Below are positions 11,227 through 21,157 of a stretch of DNA of 64,000 nucleotides, in pieces; position 1 is the stretch's first letter; each line of letters starts with the position of its first letter. A program made the position numbers and the translations under genes. Source of the DNA: Toxonevra muliebris (Eukaryota; Arthropoda; Insecta; Diptera; Pallopteridae); the NCBI GenBank assembly GCA_963691655.1, contig OY829326.1, positions 90,637,235 through 90,701,234 on the forward strand, given 5' to 3'. A model generated the notes under the pieces. The model searched no databases. It worked only from the letters and a program-made list of their open reading frames with translations, and was not told the DNA's origin.

Positions 11227-11648
11227 ATTGGCGTAACTAGAATAATTCTCTGGGAGAGGCAGGTACGTGAAAAAATGTGTACACATCAAAAATTTTGATT
11301 GGACAATCAAAAAATTGCTTGCATAACTGCCACATAATGAATAAGTGTTGTCTAATAGAATAAGGAAATGTTATAAATTTTGTTGTAGAAACTAATAATC
11401 TTTTACTGCTTAAAATATTCATCATAGCTTTTGCTGCAAAAGCAAAAACTCGAAAAGTAAACAAAAATTGATCCTTTTTTTCGAAGATATTAAAATTTTT
11501 TTTAATGAATGCAAGTTTTTATATAATCTTTAAATTAATCATTTCCTTTGGACTTTACTTTTCTTGTTATTATTTTGGGGGACCTAGAGCCAGTTGGGAT
11601 GGGCCGTTCCCCTCCTCCCCCCCCAGACCCCTACCTAGTTACGCCAAT
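11227..11648. mobile_element. MITE with ATTGGCGTAACTAG TIRs
   Basis: The left end, ATTGGCGTAACTAG (11227-11240), is an exact inverted match of CTAGTTACGCCAAT (11635-11648); one further C/G pair may belong. The inner ends (TCTGGGAGAGG and CCTCCTCCCC) are loosely complementary. No coding and no clear TSD, so the superfamily is not assigned. Confidence 0.7.
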
Positions 11649-11817
11649 GATAAAGTCTAAAGCCATTTTCATTTAAGAGCATAGCGTTTATTTCCATAAT
11701 ATTATAGCATAATATGTTGTACATATTTTGTAAGTTATCTAACTAAAATTTAAATGTAAAATATTGTATTAAATGGCCAATTGATATTGTTGACAATCTG
11801 AAATGCTTGGGGATCGT

Positions 11818-12102
11818 CAGCCATGTTCTGAATTTCACCTTCAAGTAGGGTACCCAGACGTACTGATTTAATCAGTACATGTCCTGATTTTTTTTTTTAA
11901 ATGCTGATTTTGTGAAATCTCGAAATCAGTACGAAAATGTACTGATTTTTGTTTTTTGTACTGATTTCCAACGTCTAATGTACTGATTTCACGGTTCAAA
12001 AATCTGACTACCCTACTTTCAAGTGAAATTGAAATTGCAGCAATATGAATTGCACTGTTTCGATTTCAATATCACTCAAAACTGAAATTCAGAACACGGC
12101 TG
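11818..12102. mobile_element. MITE with CAGCC(A/G)TGTTCTGAATTTCA TIRs, split by a nested MITE
   Basis: The left end, CAGCCATGTTCTGAATTTCA at 11818, pairs with TGAAATTCAGAACACGGCTG ending 12102. The remainder is rich in GAATTG/CAATTC-type motifs. The termini resemble those of the larger repeat at 13078-15151, suggesting one family. A second element sits inside at 11846-12015. Confidence 0.7.
11846..12015. mobile_element. 170-bp MITE with TAGGGTA ends and repeated GTACTGATTT
   Basis: The ends are TAGGGTACCCAGA and TCTGACTACCCTA. The flanks CCTTCAAG (11838-11845) and CTTTCAAG (12016-12023) differ at one of eight bases, so an 8-bp TSD is likely. TAGGGT-type ends with 8-bp TSDs suggest hAT. The interior repeats GTACTGATTT or its complement at least six times. 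Confidence 0.75.
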
Positions 12103-12149
12103 TATAATTGATTACAGATTAACCTTTGATTTTCACATTAATGAATTGT

Positions 12150-13010
12150 CCCATTAAAATTGGCGCAACTCTGAGAAGACTTTATAGCATTAATCTATAT
12201 TTACCATTTCATGCAAAGTATATAATTAGTTATGGACTTTTTATGTCTAATATAATCTATGGACTTTAGGTTTACACAGGGACTGTATAATATAATGTAA
12301 AAAAGATTGAGATGCTATGCAATAGAATCGTTCGCTATGTCCATGGAATTCGTTTAAGGGAACATATATCCTCTTATGTTCAAAAGTTCTTCAAGTGTAG
12401 CTTCCAGTATCTTGTCAGAATTCGGTTGTTGATGAATAACTTATAAAAGCATAAACTCCACCTTGTCTTTACCAAAAATTTAAGTTCTCATGGTCCATAG
12501 AAAATTAACAATTACACGAATCTCATCTTCCGTTTTCGAATGTTCATTTCAAGTTCAAGCTGCACGATTTCAAAAAGTTGCAAAAAAAAGCGTCACTGAG
12601 AGTAAAAAATACTTTTTTTTTAATAAAAGGAACATTTATTTCAATTCACAGCAGTTTGCATATACAAAAAATGTATTAATGTATTGATCAATGTAAGGAT
12701 TAATACATTTAGGTGCCTCGAGAAAAAAGTTGTTGTACACCTCCAAAAATTACCCTCCGTTTATTTTATGATGATTCCCAAAATATTTCAGCTCCAGCCA
12801 TTACCGGTTCATTTGGAAAACAAAATTTGCAAGGATTCTTAAAAAAGTCTCAAATTTCGAGTATTTTCGAAAAGTAGCGTCAAAGTCTCCAAGCATTTAT
12901 TTAAGGTTGCAAATTGCAACTTTAGTCTCATAACGGCCACGCTGGTTGGAATGCGTTGCCGAATAACTTTAAATTTAATTTCAAATTAAATAACCAACTT
13001 ACCTTAACTC
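12150..13010 (+). pseudogene. LINE RT C-terminal relic, interrupted
   Basis: In imperfect frames 12180-12600 resembles the C-terminal part of a LINE ORF2: SNIIYGL, then MLCNRIVRYVHGIRLREHISSYVQK, then a Phe/Ser/Arg-rich stretch. The expected following WNALPNNF block appears only at 12945-12970, so about 12606-12925 looks like an insertion. It carries T-rich sequence with no recognisable gene. Confidence 0.6.
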
Positions 13011-13332
13011 TAACTCATTTTATGATTTTGCGATAGGGGGTGTGAGGGAGATATATATTTATATTTAGGTACACATTCAGGCATGTTCCAGAATTCACTT
13101 TCGAGTGAATGTGAATTGAAATCACATCAATTTCACTGTTTGATGTTCTAGAATTCACTTCCACTTTTATTTTCTTACTCGTTGTTAAAAGTGAATTACG
13201 AACGAATTCGCATGTTCTAGAAACCGAATAAAGCAATTGGCCCAAAAATGTTAGTAAATTTAATAAAAAATTAATCAAGTATAAAAAATTTTAATGTAAA
13301 TAAAAATTTCATGGCGAAAGCATAGGAACTCC

Positions 13333-14399
13333 ATCCAGGGTACCTTATTCCTCAAGTTAATGAAGAAGCATCAAGACAACTTTTTGAGAAATTATTTCCT
13401 CGACAACCTGTCCGATTGCTCAGCAGTCAGTTCAAAGAAAATGCAAGATTACCTAAAACTCACGGTTGCCACTTTGGTACAATTCTACCAAAACTGGTAC
13501 ATTTTTTTCCATTTTTCTGTGCTTGGTACATTGGTACAAGTTTTTAAAATCTGGTACATTCTGTGGGCAAAATTTGATTTTATAATAATTAAGAATTGTA
13601 AACTTATTTTCAAAATATTTTTTGTTGAAATAGGTAAAATTTAAATATACATAATATATAATGCTTTCAAAAGAATTGTGTGTCGGACGGTCAGAGTCTC
13701 ATTATATCTATTTCTCATTATGACTATTTTTAAAATACAAAATATATTTTAATTAAGGTGTTACTTTTTATTAAGTATGTAGTCTGGTGTTCCGACCTAA
13801 TTTTGAAAGTTATTTCAGGAATTTTTTATTATAACAAAATAAAATACAATTATTTCATTTTTTTTTATATGTTATTATTGACATCTTTAATTGTACAAAA
13901 AAAAATTTTGGAGCTTATTTTACGATTGTTTTTAGCGTTTATTTACGTCCAAGGTGGATACCTAAAAAAAAGTGTGGGGCTGGCCCGGGTTTAAGCATTT
14001 TGATTAAAAACCAACAAAATGGCGTTGTTTTCTGTTGAGAATCGTTGTAAAAAGTGATTAAAAATAAACAATTCTACTACCTGCGAGAGACATTGGCGTG
14101 TAAAATAATATATTAAATGTTCAGCCCAATCAGTTTGATAGAATTCTCCCCTAGGCCGGTCAAAAAAACTTATTTCGAGAAAAACGTTTTTAAAGTTTTA
14201 ACGAGAGATAAAGTTTACTTTCAATATATTATACTTTCGAAATACATTAAAAAAAAAATACACAATTTTTTTAAACTCGAACACCAGACTACATCCTTAA
14301 AAAATAACATTTAATGTTACTTATTATATTGGTACATTTTTTCCCCATTTGGTGCATTTTTTGGTAAATATTGGTACAGAATAAAAAACTCCACGAGGT
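13333..14399 (+). pseudogene. Short reading frame split by a hAT-like insertion
   Basis: From about 13333 the plus frame reads a protein-like stretch (IPQVNEEASRQLFEKLFP, then a QFKENARL segment) up to CCTAAAACT at 13460. After the inserted element the same frame could resume at about 14376 with CCACGAGGTGGGTAA, ending in a stop. The piece before the insertion is open and has balanced composition unlike its surroundings. I do not recognise the family. It may be the C-terminal end of a transposon protein or a gene fragment. Confidence 0.35.
13461..14375. mobile_element. hAT-like element, family B (GGTACA-rich), copy 1
   Basis: It begins CACGGTTGCCACTTTGGTAC at 13461, just after CTAAAACT. It shares long stretches with 34969-35874 and with the complete 740-bp copy at 44969-45708. 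Repeated TGGTACATT motifs fill both ends. The right TIR has been lost: the sequence stops at GGTACAGAATAAA. AAAAAACT then follows, close to the left flank CTAAAACT. There is no intact coding frame. Confidence 0.75.
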
Positions 14400-14769
14400 G
14401 GGTAAGAGCCCAGCTGGGGTAGTACGAGTCCAACTTTAATTCTAGTTCGGTGAGAAAGTGGTTTCAAAACGGCTCTGTAGCGCTCTTTCTGACTCACAAT
14501 GGCTCTGCTGTGGGCCTCCTTAACCAACCAACCACCCAACCAAAAGTAGAAACACTGGCGACAATTAAAAACGGAAATGTATCTGATTGGAAAAAGATAA
14601 TTTTATACACATATTTTTGTATGGATTTTTCTAATTAAACACATCAATAGGTTTGGATAGATTAGAATACAAATATTAGGAAGAAAATAGCGAAGGTTTT
14701 ACAGGCACTGCACAGTTTGGTACCCCTTCCACTTTTGAAAATGTAGACAGCACAAGCTCCGATGAGGAA

Positions 14770-14885
14770 ATGCCGTCCAGCTCGATAGCTGCTGTGGTCG
14801 CTGCTACTTCTTTTTCTGCCCCTAGCACCGCCGCCTCTAACACTGCCGGCACTTCCACGGCCGCCAACGCTGCTGCTGTTCATGC
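14770..14885. other. GC-rich Ala/Gly-coding segment of unknown origin
   Basis: This is a local GC-rich island of GCC/GCT/GGC repeats in very AT-rich DNA. All three frames on either strand give low-complexity Ala-, Gly- or Ser-rich peptides. It could be a fragment of a transposon protein N-terminus. I cannot name it. Confidence 0.3.
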
Positions 14886-15867
14886 TCGCCTTTTAATTTT
14901 TACGCTAGCATATTGGGTTTTGGCTTCAATATTTAACGCATATACAATTAAAGCATTAATATTTCTAAATTTTCACAACTTGTTTTGTTTTTTTCCTTGC
15001 GCCAACAATCAGCTAATTGAAAATTACAGCGAGTTGAAAACATTACGAGTTAAAAAAAATAGTGAATATGAATTCACTCGGTTTCTAGAACACCAAAAAC
15101 AACTTCACTCGATTTCAAATTCACTTTCACTCGGATTCTGGAACATGCCTGATTATTTTTTTTTTTTAAGCTAAAATGTTACAATTAACACTCAACCTAC
15201 TGCTGGTAATATATATTTTTTTTAGCCGTGCAGGCTTTTTTATATTATATTAAATAAAAAAAATAAAAATAGAAAAACCATTTCTGTAAAATATTGAAAA
15301 TAAATATTTTTATTAAAATTTATTAAAGTATATAGGTACAATATGTATTTAAAAAAAATCTATGCATTTTAAATATACTTACTGACTAAATTATAAGCTA
15401 GTTCAATAGCACATTTTTTTCGTTTAACAATTATATTAGATTTCATACTTATAAATTGTTTATCATAAAAATGTAGTCTGACGTAATTATGATTTTTAAA
15501 GCTTTATATTTTAAGTTTAAGTTTTTAGCATTTTTTAAATGCTACGTGTAAGTTTAAATAATAATGACAGTACACATTTGTTCCACGCGATTTGGCTTTT
15601 TATAATACGGAATTGTTTCCATAAACATTTGCGTAATTTGATTAATGAGTAATTTTATCCACATGCTTTTTCAGTTTTCTCGCAGTATCATGGTATCATT
15701 TGCGTATTTCCCTAAAAATTTATTAATAATCTGTGAAATAAAAAAAAATTCAGTAAAATTAGTTTTTTTGTTTTGTTTTTTGAATGCCACATTTAAAAAT
15801 AACGTTGATTATAAACATACGTTAGGTAAACTACTAAATTTAATTGTCGCAAAACTTCTTTCATCAC

Positions 15868-16240
15868 CAGGGACTCCAACTTGCCGAGAATTCCCCGATT
15901 TGCGGGTAATTTTACATAGTACGGGGAATCGGGGAATGAACTGTTTTTTGCATGGGATTCGAAACCGTTCAAAAGCATTCCGAGGTCAGAAAGAAAATTT
16001 CTATTAACCTGCCAGTGCTATAAAAAATGGTTAAGTTTTGGACAGAGATAGTGCAGGGCCGCTTTAAAGTTACAGCCACCGAGATCAATTTTAAGCCAAC
16101 GTAAAAGTATTTTTCGTTTTTATAAAATGTTCATATGAAAAGTGCGTATCGCGCTGTTGTAATATAAAATTATACCGGTGCGGGGAATTTGATCGAAAAT
16201 CGGGGCTAGAGGAGACAGAAAAAATGAGTTGGCATCCCTG
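15868..16240. mobile_element. hAT-like non-autonomous element, family A, copy 2
   Basis: The ends are CAGGGACTCCAACTTGC and GAGTTGGCATCCCTG, with the same GGGGAAT-rich interior as 9884-11193. The flanks TTCATCAC (15860-15867) and TCCACCAC (16241-16248) agree at six of eight bases, consistent with an old 8-bp TSD. At 373 bp it approximates the unit without the LINE insertion. Confidence 0.8.
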
Positions 16241-16435
16241 TCCACCACCCAGAAGTTTTGCTCTCACGCAAACATTTTACTCTCTCTATTTCTCTCAATT
16301 ACGTTTTCTAACTCACCTGAATATGAATTGCAGTCTCTTTTAAATAGTTTATTTTATATAAGGTTAGTGGCTTCAACTTTGAACTCTACTTTTTCCTTTA
16401 ATTTCTCATTATAATTTCGCTTTCACTACATTCGA

Positions 16436-17266
16436 TTAAAATCTTTTATTATTCTTTAGAAAGCCTTTATGCTTTACGATTTTATTTTCACAGCTTCCAT
16501 CCTCGGCATTCCGCTTCTGACACACCTTCTCTGCACGCAACAAAAAACATTGCGTTTGCACCATATTAAAAAATAATTTTCCAATAGTTTTCGCATCATC
16601 ATCGTTGGCCATTTTCAAGCAGGTGCGAAATCTGCGATCGCACTGACAGTGTGAGAGTGTATAAGGGCGGTAATTGAAAAGCTCATAACGATTGCTCATG
16701 GCTGGTATGTAAAGTGAGCAATGATCATGTTTACGACAACATTTATCAGCAGCTGACGCGCCACCAAGATAATTATAAGTGCCATTTGCAGTATTGCCAC
16801 GCCCACACCAACGGGTATTGGGCGCAATTAGCCAATCGGACAATTGACGTCTTTTACGTTTTAATACACCAGACGATGACCCATTAGAACTCACATCACT
16901 ATACGTATCTTTTTCATTGTCATAGCTTTGCTCTTCACTATCCTCTAATTGCACATCGGTGCCGCCGTCCACTTCGTCTCCATTATACGTTAACTCATCA
17001 ACGACGTCATCATTTTTATCGTATGATTTGTGATGTTGTGGTTGTTGTTTCTCTTCCTCCTTTTCTTCTACTTCTGCTACTTCATACCTCAATGCATTTT
17101 CGCTTATATTATGTTGTGCATGCTGTTGTTGTATTTGCCGTTCTATGGTATCCAATTGATTTAAATGTCTGTATTCAACTTCTGGAAGGTATGCCGACCA
17201 AGTTGCTTGTATAAAAAGAGTAGCATATAACGAAAACGCAATGTAAGTCATGTGATTTTTTGCCAT
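16436..17266 (-). CDS. Secreted group III phospholipase A2 (bee-venom type)
   Basis: Single-exon gene, 276 aa. PLA2 hydrolyses the sn-2 ester of phospholipids outside the cell with Ca2+. Residues 1-24 are a signal peptide (hydrophobic core YIAFSLYATLFI). Residues 25-135 are acidic and Gln/Asp/Glu-rich, a likely propeptide ending in KRKRR (136-140), a furin-type site directly before the catalytic domain. The domain (about 144-276) shows WCGRGNTA (Ca2+ loop) and CCRKHDHC with catalytic His180-Asp181, followed by Cys pairs typical of group III. The long acidic pro-region is the unusual part. It is transcribed away from Traf6, with start codons 745 bp apart. The best alternative is another group III paralogue; the family call itself is firm. 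Confidence 0.92.
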   Translation of the reverse strand: MAKNHMTYIAFSLYATLFIQATWSAYLPEVEYRHLNQLDTIERQIQQQHAQHNISENALRYEVAEVEEKEEEKQQPQHHKSYDKNDDVVDELTYNGDEVDGGTDVQLEDSEEQSYDNEKDTYSDVSSNGSSSGVLKRKRRQLSDWLIAPNTRWCGRGNTANGTYNYLGGASAADKCCRKHDHCSLYIPAMSNRYELFNYRPYTLSHCQCDRRFRTCLKMANDDDAKTIGKLFFNMVQTQCFLLRAEKVCQKRNAEDGSCENKIVKHKGFLKNNKRF

Positions 17267-18011
17267 TATTATAATTTGGGAATATTTTTGCGTTGTTTTG
17301 CTTTAATTAATCACTTTTATTAATTAATTCTTTGTTATCACTTGCTTGAATTCGTATTTTTTTCGGAAGTATGGATTTTCTCTCTGATTATTGAGATCTT
17401 CACAACTTATTCCACTAGTAGTCAATTAATAAATAACTAATTATTTTCATATCGTTGCTTATTTATAAGCAATGAACAAAATTGGCAAATACCGTGGTGA
17501 ATTGGGTTTGAAGGTAAATTTGAGAGAGTGGGGAATAAACAATTAATAGAAATTGGTACCCGTTGCCAACTACCTTTGTGATTCTTATTTCTGACAGAAA
17601 GAATTTAGTTTAAGGTTGGCGTTAATAATCTTTAATTAAAAGTGCGAGCTTTGATTGATCAATCTTAAGACCAGCGTTAAGTTATTGAAGTTGTCTATTT
17701 TAAATTAAAAAATAAAGGAATATTTGAAAATTTTGTGTGTTTTAGTTAGGCTAAATTTTTTTCAGCACCACTACTTGTGACTGAAATTAACGAATAATCG
17801 AAGTACTCGTACGTATTTTAAACTGTTGGTAACACTGACTATGACACATCTCAGGCTCAGACAAAAGCTAAAACGTTTAATAATTACAAAATCGATACGT
17901 TTTTATACGGGGTTTTCTTTTGATACATGTATATTTTTTCACAAATTTTTACAATTAGACTAAGATAAGCGGAATAGTGTATTTGTTAGTGTGTAAGCAA
18001 CGCGAAAGAAA
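17267..18011. promoter_or_regulatory. Shared upstream region of the divergent PLA2 and Traf6 genes
   Basis: 745 bp separate the two start codons and must hold both promoters and 5' UTRs. I see AT-rich sequence and no clear TATA box or repeat insertion, so it looks like conserved gene-flanking DNA. No specific factor site can be claimed from reading alone. Confidence 0.5.
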
Positions 18012-19256
18012 ATGCAGAGTTCCGCACAAAAAACAAAGCAACAAAAGCACCACAACGATAAATCACCTTCCGAAGCCGCACCTTTCTCTTTACCATTTAA
18101 AAAAGCTGCTCCAGCATCCATTACCTCAGACGAAAACGATCCGGACTCACGACACGAATGTGCCATATGTATCAATTGGCTAAATGAGCCTGTACTAACA
18201 AAATGTGGTCATCGATTTTGTAAATCATGCCTCGACGAATGGTTAGGCAATCACAATCAATGTTGTCCACTGGACAATAAAGTTCTCTCAATCGAAAAGG
18301 ATATATTCCCGGATAACTTTACTTTACGTGAGATTGAACAAATGAAATTAAAGTGTCCAAACTCACCATTAGGATGCTCTGTTATAGCATCACCCATTGA
18401 AGTTGATCGTCATTTGCCCACATGCCCATATCGTAACAAAGAGGAAAAATGTCCCTTTGCCAGTATAAAATGTGATTTTGTTGGACGACCCGAAACAAAT
18501 GCGTTAGAAGAACATCTCAAAGATGATATGCCACATCATATGCAGCTTATGCTACAAGCATTTCAAAAAACAGCAATTGCTACTTGGAACCCACAAAAAC
18601 ATCTTCATCATCAGCAGCAGGCGGCTCAATCAAATGGAATGCTCCCACCACCACCGCCACAATATGCCAACGAAGCCGATGGACAAGTTATACAGGCTTT
18701 GCATCAACGCATAGTTGTATTGGAGCAAAGGAACCGTGAACAAGATATCAAGGTGGAAAACCTCACTAAACAATTGACAGTAATGCGACATCAGGTCGAT
18801 CCACGCTATAGTAATGGCACTATCGTTTGGCAACTGCAGAACTTTAGTGCGCTTGTGGAACGGTTACGCAGCAATGCAGCTAACCAAGAATATTCACCCG
18901 AATTTTATACCTCTCCCTATGGCTATAAGTTTTGCGGACGCCTTAACATACAGCCAAAAACTGATCATTCGCTTAGCTTACATGTACATTTAATGCAATC
19001 CGAAAATGATATACACATCGATTGGCCGTTCAAAGGTCGTATTAAATTATGCATAGTACATCCAAGCGATGACAGTCTATCACATCATGACACCATTATG
19101 ACAAAACCAAATATTTTAGCTTTTTTTAAGCCACGTGAACGTATCAGCACGCGTGGTTTTGGATTTGTTGAGTATGCAAACATTAAGGATATGCTACGTA
19201 AAGGCTACTGCGAAGGTGATCGATTAATGATTAAGATTGAGATTAACATCGTCTAA
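18012..19256 (+). CDS. Traf6: TRAF6-type E3 ubiquitin ligase / signalling adaptor
   Basis: Single-exon gene, 414 aa. It is a cytoplasmic adaptor and K63-type ubiquitin ligase acting below Toll/IMD- or JNK-linked receptors in flies (family knowledge). Residues 50-88 form a C3HC4 RING (CAICINW, CGHRFCKSC, CCPLDN), followed by FPDNFTLREI as in TRAF6. TRAF-type zinc fingers span about 115-175. A His/Gln-Pro-rich linker (196-218) leads to a coiled coil (about 222-262). The MATH/TRAF-C domain fills 268-414, from GTIVWQLQNFS to the GFGFVEYAN and YCEGDRLMIKIE ending. Order and length match insect TRAF6. The start at 18012 gives a complete protein. Two AATAAA signals downstream (19875, 19910) could end the transcript. 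Confidence 0.95.
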   Translation: MQSSAQKTKQQKHHNDKSPSEAAPFSLPFKKAAPASITSDENDPDSRHECAICINWLNEPVLTKCGHRFCKSCLDEWLGNHNQCCPLDNKVLSIEKDIFPDNFTLREIEQMKLKCPNSPLGCSVIASPIEVDRHLPTCPYRNKEEKCPFASIKCDFVGRPETNALEEHLKDDMPHHMQLMLQAFQKTAIATWNPQKHLHHQQQAAQSNGMLPPPPPQYANEADGQVIQALHQRIVVLEQRNREQDIKVENLTKQLTVMRHQVDPRYSNGTIVWQLQNFSALVERLRSNAANQEYSPEFYTSPYGYKFCGRLNIQPKTDHSLSLHVHLMQSENDIHIDWPFKGRIKLCIVHPSDDSLSHHDTIMTKPNILAFFKPRERISTRGFGFVEYANIKDMLRKGYCEGDRLMIKIEINIV

Positions 19257-20206
19257 ATTATAAAGAAAAGTTAATTGAGTGGCTAATGTTAGAAAGCCAA
19301 AAAAGAAGTTGTCAAAAGGAGAAAACGTCATCTATATTTGCAGAGATTTCGCAATTATTTTCATCTCAAATTCATATACATAGGTTAGATATTTAATTTA
19401 TTTTTATTTTATATTGTTTATAAATTTTTGTTTGTCCTTACATAGTCATTTGAAGTGCATTACTTCATATTAATTTACCTTCACAAGAGATGGGATCATA
19501 TTTCGTGATAGAATTATGTATATTAAAATTTGGTTTTCAAGATCACTTTATTTATAAATATAATTAAAAGTAATGTAACTTTTACTTGTATGTACGTATA
19601 ATTTTAATATTGCTTTGTAGTTTCAATGCTTTCAATTATACTTAAATCTGTGTATTTAGCAACAAACTTCGTCCATTTGTTTAGTTTATATTTATATTTT
19701 TTAAATATTATAAATTCTATATGTATAAGCATAAATACATTGTTCATATACTTAACAAAGTTTAACTGTCTAATATTTGCGATGTATAATTATGGTTCAA
19801 TTGTAATTGATATGCCAGTTCGGTTTGTTTTTTATTTTTTCTATTATTTTTGTGTGTAGGTATAATTAATAGAAAATAAATCGACTATAACATTTGTATG
19901 CAAAGTATCAATAAACATATATATATAAATATATATATTTATATATATATATTATATTATTTTATTTGTTGTTATATTAGTCCTGTCATATTAAGTTTCC
20001 ACCAAGTATTAATTCCCAACAAGGATAGCATTTGCATACACCTTCAGTTTGTCATTCGAAATTAGCAAAGGAATGTGTTCAAATGGCAATATTGCAAATT
20101 TCATAAAAAAAAAACATGCAAAAACAAATTATCTCTTGAACTATTTTTTGAACGCATTTTAGACGCCATAAAAATGTACTTTTTTTTCTCGGATTGCAGC
20201 CCTACG
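19257..20206 (+). other. Traf6 3' UTR and AT-rich intergenic DNA with (TA)n
   Basis: AATAAA at 19875-19880 and 19910-19915 are plausible Traf6 polyadenylation signals. They are followed by a TA/TATATA microsatellite at about 19916-19960. No further genes are seen before the repeat that starts at 20207. Confidence 0.5.
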
Positions 20207-21000
20207 CACAGTGCTTAGTGTAAAATTTGGCAAAAGTCAAAGGAGTTTCAAGATTTTTATGAAATTCTGTACATAAGTTAATTCGAGGACGCCGAATCAG
20301 AAAATCTCTGTCATTTTGGCTCAATTATGTTTTAAATGAGCTAAAACCCTGTTTTTCGAAATAAAATGGTTAAAAAGATATAAAATATTGTCGTTGCACA
20401 CTTGATTATTAACTTTTCAATTTGTTGTAAATATAAATAAAGGTAACCAGAAAGATGGAGAAGTCAAAATTAAAATTGCAATTATGTACTACATACAAAG
20501 GTTGTTAGTACTATTTACTACCTTATAATTGCTTTTAAATTTTACAAAATAGTATTAAGTACTTATGTGTGCTATATGTGAATAATGTTAGAGCTTAAAA
20601 AATGTAAAACTTGAGAGTTTTTTGCTTGCGACTTACATACGTTCTATGTAAGCCTCGCATTTTTCAAATATGAGAAGTTGCTTTTGGACCTATTTTCAAA
20701 ATAACTTTAACTCTTCTAACTGGAAAAAGTGCGAATATGCGAAGAATTTTTTTTTTAATCCTGATACTAGAAATTATGCACTATACATAAATAAACTTTT
20801 TTTTTTGTGAACTTTTGTGACCTTTTTTTTTTTGAATTGAGAAAACATTGAATTTAGAGAATTTTTGGGTTTTTCCATAAAAAATTGTAATTTTCTGTTA
20901 AAAATATAGTTTTAAAAGTTTAGGAATAAAAATATAGCTGAGATATATCCCTAATTTAATTTGGGATATATGGACTTTTGCCTTCTGTCGACGCACTGTG
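20207..21000. mobile_element. Transib-like non-autonomous element with RSS-like heptamer ends
   Basis: The element starts CACAGTGC and ends GCACTGTG, flanked by a perfect 5-bp direct repeat, CTACG (20202-20206 and 21001-21005). A second shared block, GGCAAAAGTC, lies about 22 bp inside the left end and 18 bp inside the right end (inverted). Five-bp TSDs and CAC-type heptamer termini are the hallmarks of Transib, the superfamily related to RAG1; CACAGTG is also the consensus V(D)J heptamer. No transposase is encoded in these 794 bp. The match is to a short motif, so the assignment is tentative. Confidence 0.6.
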
Positions 21001-21157
21001 CTACGTGGCGAATAGTGAACATAGACAAAAATGACAAAACAATTTCTGTCGCCACAACCGGCAACGGTTTATGTAAAAATTTTGTCTGAAAAATTATAGT
21101 GATCCCTTTTTTGATCTAAAATGACAGGCCTGTATTTGGAAAAACAACATAACGATA

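Larger units (their letters stand above)
13078..15151. repeat. Composite repeat bounded by inverted CAGGCATGTTCCAGAATTC ends
   Basis: The left end (13078-13215) and right end (about 15050-15151) are inverted copies: CAGGCATGTTCCAGAATTCAC pairs with GATTCTGGAACATGCCTG, and both sides carry repeated GTGAATT-type motifs. Its interior contains a split reading frame (see 13333-14399), a hAT-like element (13461-14375) and a GCC/GCT-rich segment (14770-14885). It is probably a DNA element with captured or ancestral coding sequence, now decayed. Confidence 0.55.

Noticed and set aside
14770..15174. Ala-rich 134-codon frame
   Set aside because: Low-complexity start followed by AT-rich repeat-derived sequence; not a believable protein.
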